NCBI RefSeq assembly: GCF_020921035.1
Contig: NC_063155.1
Coordinates: forward strand, 14,713,311 to 14,777,310
Source of the DNA: Rhodamnia argentea
Taxonomy: Eukaryota; Streptophyta; Magnoliopsida; Myrtales; Myrtaceae
Reading direction: 5' to 3'
DNA length: 64,000 bases
Positions 13,841-25,900 of the stretch are shown piece after piece. Position 1 is the stretch's first letter. Every line of letters begins with the position of its first letter. The translations under genes were made by a program, and so were the position numbers. Under the pieces are notes generated by a model. The model did not search any database. It saw only the letters and a list, made by a program, of their open reading frames with translations, and was not told where the DNA came from.

Positions 13841-16190
13841 TCTCAGCTACGCACCCCTTCTCAATCATTGTCTACTACTCACCGATAGACCCTCTCCCCT
13901 CCCTCTCCGACTTCACCATGCGCGGGCACCTCGACAAATGTCTAATCAATTTAATTTCTTTGTTCTTTCTAAATACCCAAATCAGCAAACCATCATCTCG
14001 TCATCCATCCTATCAAAGGAAATGAAAAAGCACCCTTCATCAGACACGTCAAAAGAAAGAAGAGGTTGTTAAATCAGCCAAAACAGAGAAGAAAGGGAAA
14101 AAATATGTGTTGAATGACTCAGTCATTCACAGGTAACAATCCTCTTATACTAATAGAATAGGAGCAATTCCAAGATCGGGGATTATGACATCGATTCATC
14201 CACCGATCGTCAGAGAATTTCCAAACGCCCATGTTTACTAATCATCTGCTGCAAGTGAATTCAAGAGGTCCTTGGTCGAAATTGAGGATCAGTCATGTCA
14301 AGCGACTTGCAATATTAGTCGAATTTCGGAGAGGAGAGATTGAGATACTATTCGTTTCTCGGATTGAATTCGGAATGAATAATTCATAGCTTTTTAGTCA
14401 TGTGTGCATGATGGAGAAATGATAAGCTTATTTGGACTTCAATATTTTAAACATATTTTCATCTGGCTCTTCAAATGTATAACGACTTATTTACAAGTCA
14501 GCCCCAAATATATGAGTCAAAATCACCCATTTTTATAGCTATAACCGTTGAATGGTGTTACACAAACTTATATTGGCAATGCCATGGTTTCAACTGAAAT
14601 GCCCATACTCCGATTGGGATTTTATTGAACGAAACCTCCTTTTCTACAATGGTGACTTCCCCCCTTACCTAACATAGGCCGATTTACATCGTTTTTATAG
14701 GCAAACCGTGCAGTTGGAAGAACTTATTCCCAACCGCTCGATCCCCTTACCCTAAGCTCCTCGGCAAGTCTTCCAGTACGATTTCTTCTAACACTAGAAA
14801 ACCACCGGAAGACACTCGGGGATCAGAGCATGTTATGAAAGAAGCACATTGGGCGGGTAGGAGATGAAGAACTGCTTTGTCTTTGTACGAAGCAAGAGAT
14901 GAATGAGAGCGCAGGTTTAGCGCCATTGCTATAGCGCTTTCTTATTGTGGTAAGGATAATGCTGTCCATTAGTTCTCCGATAATGGCCCATTGAGCCCGT
15001 AAACAGGGGAAGACGGTAATAGCTAGTTGCGGCTTGGCTTTTTCATCCTCAAACGAGCACAACTCGGACATTCATAACCAAACAAGTACAACTTCAAAGA
15101 TCAACTTACAAAATTGACACATTAATAGTACCTTCCAGTCCAGCAGAACTACAATACATGACTTACATACAACTCTTTGCTTTTACAGGAGAATGCGAAG
15201 CTAGTTTTTTAGAAATTTGGCGTGGTGGTAAATTTTACACGTAATAACGAGATAACTTATTGCAATTTCAAGTGAGATGCTTCTTTTGTACATTCTCGAC
15301 GATTGAACCTATGCATTAACTAAATATTAAGCCTTTGATAATTCCGTTGATTTCATTGCCACTTGAATAAAAATCCGGACATGATTGTTGTGAGTTGTCC
15401 CAATGCCAAATTTCAAATCTTGCCCGGACCCCCTCGAGCTAAATTGGTTCCGAAGTTGCGCCTCGATGCCTTATTTCCATGCAGGTTCATATCATACATA
15501 GCGAACCGGGCGAGGTGGCTTCTCATCCACTTACTTTGGTGAAATAGCAAGATCGAAAAAGGACAATCAACCTAACTTTCCCTTTGCACAGAAATGAACC
15601 GTTTAAATGCTGAGAAAATGTTTAGGAGGATGATCATGGTTCCAAAGTCGATGACGCCACTCACGTCGGACGACGTCCGCCTAAACACTGTAGGGTCGAT
15701 GTCGAGCATTTTCCACTTCGACGCGAGTTCCTTCCAAAGTTAGAAAGAATACCCGATAGACATCAAACCTCACTTGTATATGCGCATGTCTACTCTGATG
15801 GGTTTTATCCTGTAATTGTTTAGTTCACTTGTACTCTTTTTTACCATTGTAGCCCGGCGTGCTCCTGTGGCCCACCGTGCTTCTTTCTCTCAATACAGCA
15901 CGGCGTGCTTCCTTAGCCTCTCTAAAAGTTACATGGAATCAAGAAAAAAAATCGATCGAAAATGATGCTCGAGCGATGAGTTATACTCTCTCGAAGTTTT
16001 GCAACGGGGTAATTATATGGATGTGTTCTAAGAGCTTTAATCCCATATATTCCTAGCAATCTATTATTTTTCATGAGATTTCTCTCAAAAAATTATGCGA
16101 TAACGAGTTTAGAGAGCATATCGTTACTCTATTCCAATAATTGCAATACAAGAGGCTTAAAATAGGTCGTACTAGGAAGCAATACTAAAG
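13841..16190. other. Intergenic, no gene recognised
   Basis: Only short open frames occur (for example 14823-15071 minus and 15859-16056 plus), and none resembles a family I know. A CGGCGTGCT word is repeated near 15855 and 15901. I see no RNA gene. Confidence 0.4.
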
Positions 16191-16214
16191 AAAATGTTTT
16201 TCCTCTTTTTCTTT

Positions 16215-16750
16215 TTTAGGTTAATATCACGAAAAACCCAAAATCGGTACACCCGTGATAAATTTACCTTAAATTCTTTTTTTGACCATCAAAAACTTCA
16301 AACCGGTACACCTTTGGCAAATTTATCCAAAATCGATACATATGCGACAAATTTACCCTCCGTTAATTTTCGTTAGATTTATGGTCAAATTGCTGAGTTG
16401 GATGACTCGTGGCAATTGTCGGGTGTACACGTTTGGGGTTTTTACTCTCTGTTTGTCGCAGGTGTATCAATTTGGAATTTTTCGTGATATTAATCCAAAT
16501 TAACGGAAACTAACATAGAGCAAATTCGTCACATGTGTACCAATTTGAAGTTTTGGGTGTAAAAAAAAAATTAGTTTGTGGTAAATTTATCACGGATATA
16601 CCGGTTTAGGGCTTTTCGTGGTTGAAAAAATAGTTTGGGATAAATTCGTCACGGATGTACCAATTTAGGATTTTTCGTGCTTAAAAAAAATAATCTGAAG
16701 TATATTTATCATAAATATATCAATTTAAAATTTTTCCTAATATTAATCTA
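16215..16750. mobile_element. Inverted-repeat MITE upstream of CRT3
   Basis: The left side reads TTAATATCACGAAAAACCC. The right side, read in reverse, gives the matching TTAATATTAGGAAAAATTT. Inside, a phrase like GATAAATTTACC / GTACACC alternates in both orientations about every 70-80 bases, so the element looks built from repeated inverted modules. No coding region is present. Confidence 0.7.
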
Positions 16751-16916
16751 TTTTTTTTTCCCAAGTGATATTTTACATTACCCACCTTCGCTGGTTTGCC
16801 TGGTTCAAACCATCGCCGGCCTGAAATGGCAAAGCCGCGAGACGGGGTAGAGGTCGGCAATGGGAGTCGTTCAAGGGCATAACTGTAATAGAGCATTTGC
16901 CACGTCAGTCGGACCG

Positions 16917-17017
16917 GACCGCAGGCTCTAAACAAAAGGAGCAAAATGATTGGAGGACGCTACGTGCTCTCTTCCTCCTCATTGACCGCAGGCTCTAAAC
17001 AAAAGGAGCAAAAGGAT
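16917..17017. repeat. 67-bp direct duplication in the CRT3 promoter
   Basis: GACCGCAGGCTCTAAACAAA starts at 16917 and again at 16984, followed each time by AGGAGCAAAA. The repeated words match with no change over about 30 bases. The duplication lies 180-280 bases upstream of the CRT3 start codon. Confidence 0.9.
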
Positions 17018-17039
17018 TTCTAGGCCTCCTATTGGATAG

Positions 17040-17195
17040 GCAGAATACAAAAGTGGTATGACGTGGCCGCGTGGCATTTTCGTAAATAGGAGGGAAATGG
17101 GAGGTCCGGAGGATGAAGAACGATCGACTCTTTTTATAAGTGGAAGTGCTGAAGCCACTGAAGCAGAGTCCCCTAGCTTCCCCCCAGCTCCGTCC
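17040..17195 (+). promoter_or_regulatory. CRT3 core promoter with TGACGTGG motif
   Basis: A TGACGTGG word (17059-17066) is followed by CGCGTGG, and a TATA-like TTTTTATAAG lies at 17131-17140, 56-65 bases before the ATG. TGACGTGG is a core for bZIP factors, including those of the plant unfolded-protein response, which would suit an ER chaperone. The motif is seen; the control is inferred. Confidence 0.5.
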
Positions 17196-17328
17196 ATGGC
17201 GGGGAATAAGCACAAGCAGCTCTTCCTGCTTCCGTTGTCGCCACTCTGTCTCGCTCTTCTCCTTCTTCTCCTTCCCTCTCTCGCTCGCTTCGCCCTGTCC
17301 GAGATCATCTTCGAGGAGCGCTTTCTCG

Positions 17329-17363
<35 letters not shown>

Positions 17364-20300
17364 CTGTTCCAGCTACGCTTGTTGGTTTCGATACCCGTAT
17401 GCTCACATTTGCTCGGGACAATCCCTTGAAGCTGCGGTCAAGAATGTTAAGCTTAGTCGATCCATTCTGTCGCTTTCTTCCCAGTTGATCTTTTTTTTTT
17501 TTTTTGGGTAAGGAATCTTCCCAGTTAATCTTGATTTTTGCCTTTTCTCTGTTTTTCTTTATTTATTTATTTTTAATTTTTTTTTTTCATAATCACGGTG
17601 TGAAGATCGAAGTCAGCTTACTTTGTTATCCATGGAAGCTTTTCTAGCTTATAGAGATGCGATCAATTAGGCCCATTTTGTTGGTGGGGAGTTTTCTTTC
17701 TCATATGCACTGCAGGCTAAATCTATTCCTTTAATGGTGTGGATGCTCGTGGTCCCATGATTCTCGGTTCCTTAATTGTTTCGTGTAGTTTTGATATTGG
17801 TCGGATTTGAATGATTTTACTTGGTTTTTGCGCAATGAAGATGGATGGAAGAGCCGCTGGGTGGTGTCTGACTGGAAGAGGAGCGAAGGGAAGGCCGGGA
17901 CATTCAAGCATACAGCCGGAAAGTGGCCTGGTGATCCGGACGACAAAGGTTTTCATCTTTCCTTTCTCTTGATAAGATTATTTCTGTCTGTCTGTATTTT
18001 GTCAATGTTCAATCATGCAAAATCTCGGGACCCTTAGTGCATCATGGTTCACAATTTGAAGTTCACCCTCAGTGTATCTTGTTTTATAATTTGAAGTTCT
18101 CTTGATGTTAGCTTGTTGCTTTAGTTACGGCCTGACCACGTCCTAAGGCCTTGGTTTATACATGAGAATTCGTAAGTTCGCGCATGGTCTAGTTGTCCAG
18201 AGAGATGAAGTCTACACGAATCTCTTGTGCCAAAATCGCTGCTTGGCCGGTATATATGATCTTCTGCCATCTCTTCATTTTGCAGGTATCCAGACTACTA
18301 AGGATGCGGCGCACTCTGCAATATCTGCGAAGCTGCCGGAGTTCAGCAACAAGGACAGGACTCTGGTTTTCCAATACTCCATTAAGTCAGAACAAGATAT
18401 TGAGTGCGGCGGTGGTTACATAAAGCTTCTCTCCGGATTTGTCAATCAGAAGAAGTTTGGTGGGGATACTCCTTACAGGTTTGTTCTATTTTCTAATGGG
18501 CCATCTGTCTGGTGGGTGCAAAAGGAACTCCTTTGGTCTTGGGTTTATCATATGAAGATTCTATGAGAATTTTTTGTGGCGGTTTTCTTATTGACAAGTT
18601 CTGTTCTGAAGCAAAGATAAACAAACACGTAATTACTTAGGCGCATATGTTACGGATTTCCAAGGACAAGCTTCCTCCGCCCATGCTATCCCAGGATCGA
18701 TCAAGGCTCAATAATTTGATTAGACTGTCGAGCACTGCACGACATTAAATATCCCCCCTTGCTTGAAGTCATGACTAGCTAGTATGACACCTTAAAAGAG
18801 AATAGCGTTACCCCATGACCAAAAATATAACCATTATATCTAAGCTTCTCTAGCTATATCCTTATAACCAGTTTCCTCCCCTTGACTCTAGTTATATTTG
18901 TTGTCTGTATCCAACCTTGTGACACTCATATTCGCTTTTTATTTCCTGTTCCAGCGTAATTATCGTGCAAAGATTCCATTTAACTTATTCTTCATTTCTT
19001 TTTTCACTTTTGGGTGTTTAGCATAATGTTTGGACCAGATCTATGTGGTACACAGACAAAGAAACTCCATGTCATTCTTTCCTACCAAGGGCAAAATTAC
19101 CCCATCAAGAAGGATTTGCAATGTGAAACGGACAAGTTGACTCATTTTTACACATTCATCCTCAGGCCAGATGCTACCTATAGCATTCTGGTTGATAACC
19201 GAGAAAGGGATTCAGGAAGCATGTATACAGATTGGGACATCCTTCCTCCACGAAAAATCAAAGATGTCAAGGCTAAAAAGGTCTGCTCTTAGGCTGTGGT
19301 CTTCAAATGTTTGATAGTTGGACCTGAACCATGATTTGATATGTCAGTTCGTATCATGTTTTGTCCGTCTGAAGTTGATTCACTTCTTTTCTTCATGTCG
19401 TCACTGTAGAAGCCTCAGCAAGATGTAGCTTAAACCTTTTCATCACATTAGCAAGATGTAGCTTAAACCTTTTCATCACATTAATTCTATCATATTTCAT
19501 TTCTTATGAACAAGACCTCACTGGCTGTCTATCACAGCCTGCAGACTGGGATGACAGAGAATACATTGAAGACCCTAATGAAGTCAAACCTGAGGTAGCC
19601 TGCTTCGATCACCACCTATAACAAGTCCCTTCAGAGACTTCTCAATAATTTTTAAGTATTTATTGAGTTTTCTTTTTTCACCATATACAGGGATATGATT
19701 CAATTCCTGCTGAGATTCCTGATCCAAAAGCTAAAGAGGTTAGTTTGTTTTTGTGAGGGAGTATGCTTTGAACATGGTAGCATCCGCTTTTTTCAGTTTA
19801 TTTTAGCTGCATATGAAGAAAGCTACTTTAGTTCTCTGGCCTTTCGCTTAATAGAACTTCCACTGCTTATGCTTACTCCTTAGCTCTATAACTTTTAGCC
19901 TGATAATTGGGATGAAGAAGAGGATGGAGTATGGAAACCACCAAAAGTACCAAATCCTGCCTATAAAGGACCATGGAAGCGGAAGGTGCGACGATACATG
20001 ACTAAAATAAACAGAACCTTGACATTCAATAAACTGTTGCAACTTCTGATCTATTTCCTTTGCTCCAGAAAATAAAGAATCCCAATTATAAGGGAAAATG
20101 GAAGATCCCTTGGATCGACAATCCAGGTACCATCTCATTACAACCCAAGTCTTTTTGAAGCATTAACTCATGTTAGAAATCTTGACTGTTGGTCTGAGAA
20201 GATTGCTATATAATAAATGGGTTATCTTCCTGTCTGCAGAGTTTGAGGACGACCCTGACCTTTATGTCATGAAGCCAATAAAATATATAGGCATTGAGGT

Positions 20301-21486
20301 TTGGCAGGTAGGATTTGATAAGAAATCATATTTCGGCTTCACCTTGTGAAACAACAGCTTTATCCATGCCTATGAGAATGAACTAATGTACGTTCTGTGT
20401 GCAGGTAAAGGCAGGTTCAATATTCGACAATATCTTGATTTGCGATGATCCAGAATATGCAAAACAAGTGGTGGAGGAAGTATTCGCCAATCGAGAGGTC
20501 TGTCCTGTTCTTTGACTCCATTTAGCAATTTCCTAGACTTAAAAAAGATGTTAGCTAATTCAATCGATCCTCTTGTTTACTTTAGATGGAAAAGGAGGCC
20601 TTTGAAGAAGCAGAAAAAGTGAGGAAAGCGCAAGAAGAAGAGGTGATTGGAGGGATTAAGTAAACGTATGTTTCGTCCCTTACCTTTAAATATCCTGAGA
20701 TGATCTTCAAGTGGTGGATCTCTTATATTTGCAGGAAGCTCAAAGAGCAAGGGAGGAAGGTGAAAAGAGAAGACGCGAGAGGGGTCATGATCGGCGATAT
20801 CGAGATAGATACAGAGATAAATATAGAAGGGTTTGTACATCAGATCCTTGACTTTCTCACTCAGTCGCATTCCTCTTTGTTGGATGCATCAACTTTTATT
20901 TAGTTCCTTTGGTGCAAGATATCTCTGGCTTGAAAGGCGTCATACTAGATTTAGCCTTAAATCTGTGATGGATCCCTCGTCTCCCACGTTTCTTGGTATA
21001 TTGGAGTAGTGATGAACTTGGAAATCTGTTGAAGCTCGTTCACCTACAAAAGAGATTTCTTTTCTCCATATGATTGGATCCGTTCAGGAAACAGGCTAAA
21101 GAATTGAGGAGATGCACTTGCAAACTTAAAAGTCATGTCATATTTTGAAGTCGCTCATCTTCCGATAGAAAATGATTGATTCTTGAACATTTCCTGCTAA
21201 TGATGCACTCCATTGTCGCTCGTATTGCATTTTGCCAAGCTTGTTTGTTCTTACTGGAAGTTCTCTTTTGCAGCATGATCGCCATGACTACTTGGATGAT
21301 TATCATGTAAGCAAATCTTTCTGCAATTTTTCTTCGTAATAAACAGATGGGAATCATGTGGTCACTAGCCAATTATAGTATTTATGACACCAATTTCCTT
21401 ACTTGGGATATCAAATGACTTACATTGAATTATACTGGTCCAGAGCCTGATTTAATTTTGCTAAAAGATTTCTGTCGTTTGGGGAG

Positions 21487-21524
<38 letters not shown>

Positions 21525-21592
21525 GTAAATGTAAGTTGCAGTCTCGATGATGTAAATTACATGTCTCCTACTGGTTGCAGGACGAGCTTTGA
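17196..21592 (+). CDS. CRT3: Calreticulin-3, ER lectin chaperone
   Basis: Fourteen exons (17196-17328, 17841-17948, 18286-18478, 19022-19280, 19538-19594, 19691-19738, 19899-19985, 20069-20126, 20240-20307, 20405-20497, 20586-20642, 20735-20830, 21274-21306, 21581-21592) join in phase to 433 residues. A Leu-rich signal peptide (about 1-33) precedes the lectin domain ([44 protein letters not shown]). Then come the P-domain repeats ([38 protein letters not shown]) and a basic Arg-rich tail ending YHDEL. The basic tail separates CRT3 from the acidic-tailed CRT1/2. Family knowledge: CRT3 retains misfolded or immune receptor kinases such as EFR and mutant BRI1 in the ER. The HDEL signal is split, with H closing exon 13 and DEL-stop making up exon 14. 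Confidence 0.96.
17331..17362. repeat. (CT)n microsatellite at CRT3 intron 1 donor
   Basis: A CT run of about 30 bases begins right after the exon 1 splice donor (GTA then CTCTCT). It could vary in length between individuals without touching the coding sequence. Confidence 0.9.
21490..21522. repeat. (CT)n microsatellite in the last CRT3 intron
   Basis: A pure CT run of about 32 bases lies roughly 60 bases before the last exon, which encodes DEL-stop. Confidence 0.9.
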
Positions 21593-22983
21593 TGCTGTGA
21601 CGAGGCCGTCTTCAGGGGATAATGTGGAAGTTTTGGCGCCATTCACCGTCATCTGGAACTTTTGTGTTTCTACTCTTTGTAAGGCTAAAGTTTTGATTCA
21701 AGCTGTAATGGTAACATGTAACAGTGGGCTATTCCTGAACATTGTAATGAGTTCCTCCAATTATTTCTGCATCGCCAGCTCGAATGCCAAGCTCAGACCT
21801 TGATCTGGGACTTATAAATTACAGATGGCGGTGCAATTTCTTGACGCTATGTTTTCTCTCGTTTAATGTTGTCAAGATCTGGAACTTCTTATGTGCCACC
21901 AGCCAGTCAATCTTGGATGTCCCATTATCTGCTTGGTCTTTCCTGGTATCATTGATTTGGAATGTTGGACCTTTCTAGGATTCCACCATCGAAGGAAAGA
22001 AGGGTCCATTATCCATCCAAACCGAAGTGGACGAAATAATGAAGTAACAAAAGTTTGGCCATCTCCATATTGGTGTCGATAGCAGGTGTTATCAACCTGG
22101 ACCGATCGTTAGATTATGTTATCAACCTTGACCAAGGTCTCTCTCTATTGTATAGAACTTTCGAGTCCATAACTAGCAACCTAAACCAAAGTTCAAAGTA
22201 AAAAAGTTTCTCTAAACATGTCATTAGAAAAATCCCAGTAGTAACATATCATCAGATTAATAATGAGACAACCATACGTGCACAATAGAAATTATTAGCT
22301 ATAACCAGTAATTTGGCAGATTCTATCAGCTACTTAATTCACAGTTCTATATGATAACCAGGTTCCTAAGAAGTCCAGTTGCAGCCAACTATTCTTTTGA
22401 CAGGAGTTTTAACTATAGCTATTTGATGGGATCTTACAAGCAAACTCGATACACGGCTCACCATTCAACGGACATTGGTGTGTTTGACGCATTCCCTGGC
22501 TGTCGCTATGTAACCGCAGGACATTTACATTTATCTTGAGCATCACAGTCAAAAGAACACAATCTAACAAACAACCAGAGGACCACGGCTGAAAAACCCT
22601 TTCTGTCTGCAGCAAAAGTTAGCTGACTGTATGTACTCTGTACATGTAGTTGTACCCTCAAATGGTTCAGATTGACCGCACACAGACAAGGATTCTAGTC
22701 CAAAGCTCAAACAAGCAAAATAACACAAGAAGATGAAAACTAGAGTAACGGTACTTCCAGTAAGAAAATGCACAGGTCAACCAGCAAATCGAAGTACAGA
22801 ATACATCGTACACAGCAAGCCAAGACTATACCTCCTAAGCACAAACTCCAAGACTCTTTCATGTGAAACCACAGATCATGTCAGAACATATTTGGAACAA
22901 ACAGTTATAGATAAGCTCGCCCTACAGGAGTTTAGTCATCTCTATGAAACCACCCCCATTTCCATCTTCATATCCATAATCCA
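21593..22983. other. Convergent 3' ends of CRT3 and LUC7
   Basis: CRT3 (plus) and the LUC7-like gene (minus) run towards each other, and this gap should hold both 3' UTRs. No further gene or repeat is recognised. Confidence 0.6.
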
Positions 22984-25900
22984 CTAGTAGCGGTCACGAC
23001 GCCTGAGGAAAATCAAAACACCGAGTAATCAAGATAAAGAACGCCAGCATGCATTAAGACAAACACTGTATATAAAACAAGTACTTGTTGAACTTAAAGA
23101 TGGTCATTTAACTATATTCGCGATATTAACACTTCCCCATCCAAGGCCAGAGAGAGACTGGGTGTGAAAAAATGGTGGTTCACAAAATGAAATATAAAAT
23201 CCTCAGTAAGCAATTCATCATTCAGCTGAAAAACAAACACAAATTGAAGAAGAAATAAACACGAAAAAGCCCAATTATTTGCGATGGTTCCATCAGATTT
23301 ATCCAGAAATCAAGCATTTCCACCTTTCTGGTTTTCATCTCATATCTTCTACGTTCTACAATCTTGCAAACTATAAAAAGAGACTAAGAAAATATTCTTA
23401 AGGGTTTTGTTCAAAGGTTATCTCCAGTCTCAAGGCAATATTTCAACATACCTTCAGTACAGGAATGTATGTCTTCAAGGCGTCGAAATTATCAAAATGG
23501 GGCAACCACACATTAGAAGATATTATGATATGAAAAGTAACCCTTAAACATCTTAAAGCATGTCAAACAACATTTAACTATATGCCTGTAAGGGCGCAAG
23601 TTAACAATTTCATGTTTCTACTACCAAGTCATTGAAGTCAGATTTTGACACAATCCCCTCTATCTACAACCAATGTTGCTGCACTTGCATTTCCATATTA
23701 TAGTTGCAACCTGCCCTTGTGAGAAAAGATCTTACTATGGAACACACAAGCGACAAATAAAAATACATAAGGAACAGCTGCAGCAGCATCTTCCACTAGG
23801 ACGGCATTAATTCAGACAATAAGCAAGAATTTCCTTTCCAGCCATTCCCAATCATCGATAAAGGAAAACATTAGTCAGAGGCACCTGTGTCCTAATTGAA
23901 TATCTGTGACCACAAAATACCTATATGACCCTCCACCAAAGCCACTTAGTTCCAACTTATCCCTATTCGATATCTGGTAAAAAACAGAGAAGCTAACAGT
24001 GCCCTTGATCGGCCAAGAAATGAAAAATGAAAACTAAAGAATAGTTGCACGACCCCTTCATCGTCCCAAACTCTTCATACAAGCAATTCTTCAGGAGGCT
24101 GACCTCCCGAACCTAAAACCCATCTTTTTCATTCCATCGATCCACGCACAAAAAAAAAAGATGTTTGATACATCCTGATAAAAATATGCACTAAAAGCTG
24201 AACATGAATTGAAAGATAAAGATTGGAGCAATAGAACCAAATTTCCTTTCCTTTTACGCAGAAACAAATGTACCTGTGGCGGTCATAATCCCTCGAACGT
24301 TCCTGCGACCTCGATCGTGATCTGCGACGAGTTCTCGAGTCATAGCTGCGGGAACGCTCTATATCTCGGTCACGCTCCCTTTCATATCCACGATCTCTCT
24401 CATGGTACCTATCACGATCCCGGCTCCTACGATCATAATCCTTCCCTTTATCACGACTCTCCCCCTGTTCTCGATCCTTACTTGATTCCCTATCACGATC
24501 CCTGCTCCTTTCTTTTGATCTGCATAAAGAAAGTATATTTGCTTAGGAATTTGGAAAACAATAAAATAGAAGAGAACATATATTCATCTAACAGATAAAA
24601 AGAGACCCCTCCACCCCCCACACAGGGGTCAGCCAGCTGATGGAATAAAGGAACTTACTTTCTTTCATCAGGGCGATCAACCTTACGGATCTTGTTTCTC
24701 TCTTCCTGACAATGAAGTATAAAGATCCACTCAGATTCCTCATCATTCAAATCAACTAATCAAATGTCACACGGAGACTATCAAATAGCAGGATGAGGTG
24801 AAAACCAAATCAGAGTCAGAGATGATCACTACACCATAAAATAATTAAAGCTATTCAAGCCTGTCATCTGACCAAAGTAAAACTACTACAAGTCCGAAGA
24901 TGCACACCGACAATCTACTTGTTCCTATACATCTTTAGTGCATTACGAAGAAAATTTATCCTCAATGAAGTAACGAATATCCAATAAGCTCAAGAGGACC
25001 TATCTTTTTCGAATTCCCTATTGCAGAGAATATAAGACAAACAAAAGTACAAAAGCCATGTGACAAGAACCAGAATTATTTCACCTGTAGCTCTGCCAAT
25101 TTATCACGAATTTGCATATAACCCAAATGAAGCTTCCCTCCAAAGTGATCTGCTAAACGACGGTCGCTGAAATAACACAAGGCATCAAAATAATTTGCTT
25201 AATCTAACACCAATAGTGGTTAGATAGTTCACATAATAAGGATAGTGCAATTTTCTGATAACTTAGCTAACAACAGCATGATCTACAAGCATAAAACAGA
25301 ACAAAAAAAAGACGCACATTCTTTAGCTGGAAAAGTTATCCTCGTAATACTGGGCCCAAAAGCCTGCTGGTGACAAGGAGGGATAATTGTCGGGTCAAAA
25401 GCTGAAGCACTTAAAACCCAAAGACCAACTCTACTTTCCCACACACAATCCATGAAATCTATAGGGACTACTAAAAACTCAAGATAATTACCTGTCATAG
25501 ACACTGAGGAATGCTCCACAAATGTCACAAACACGTAGCTTCTGGTCAGTCTGAAAAAAATTCGAAGAATGCACTTACTAGTACGTCAGTTGAAGTATGA
25601 ACAAAATGAATCAGAGTGAACTATTGATGCGCAAAAAGTAGGTAATGAATTGGAGCACCAATAGCAAGTTGGAAGATGAGCCCAAACTGGAGGGAGACAT
25701 GCATATAATGCCGTGCAATGAAACTTGGAACTCTTTTTATTTTTTAACATGAGGACAGGAAGCAACTATCAAACAGTAAGAGAGTATCATACGAAATGTA
25801 CATGTCTAAATTTAACTTTTATTCCTTACTAGACACGGACCCAACAGTGTCAGAGACAACATCAAGTTAACAAAATCTTTACTTAATTGTTTTCCTGGTT

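Noticed and set aside
14823-15071. 82-codon minus frame as a gene
   Set aside because: No family resemblance, no supporting neighbours and a length expected by chance.
16950-17070. ER stress response element (CCAAT-N9-CCACG) in the CRT3 promoter
   Set aside because: ATTGG and CGTG words are present but in the wrong order and spacing for that element.
17058-17195. Upstream extension of the CRT3 start
   Set aside because: The frame is open upstream, but it passes the TATA-like box, and only the ATG at 17196 gives a normal signal peptide.
18162-18566. 134-codon frame in CRT3
   Set aside because: It is exon 3 plus intron on both sides; the splice sites at 18286 and 18478 fit the protein.
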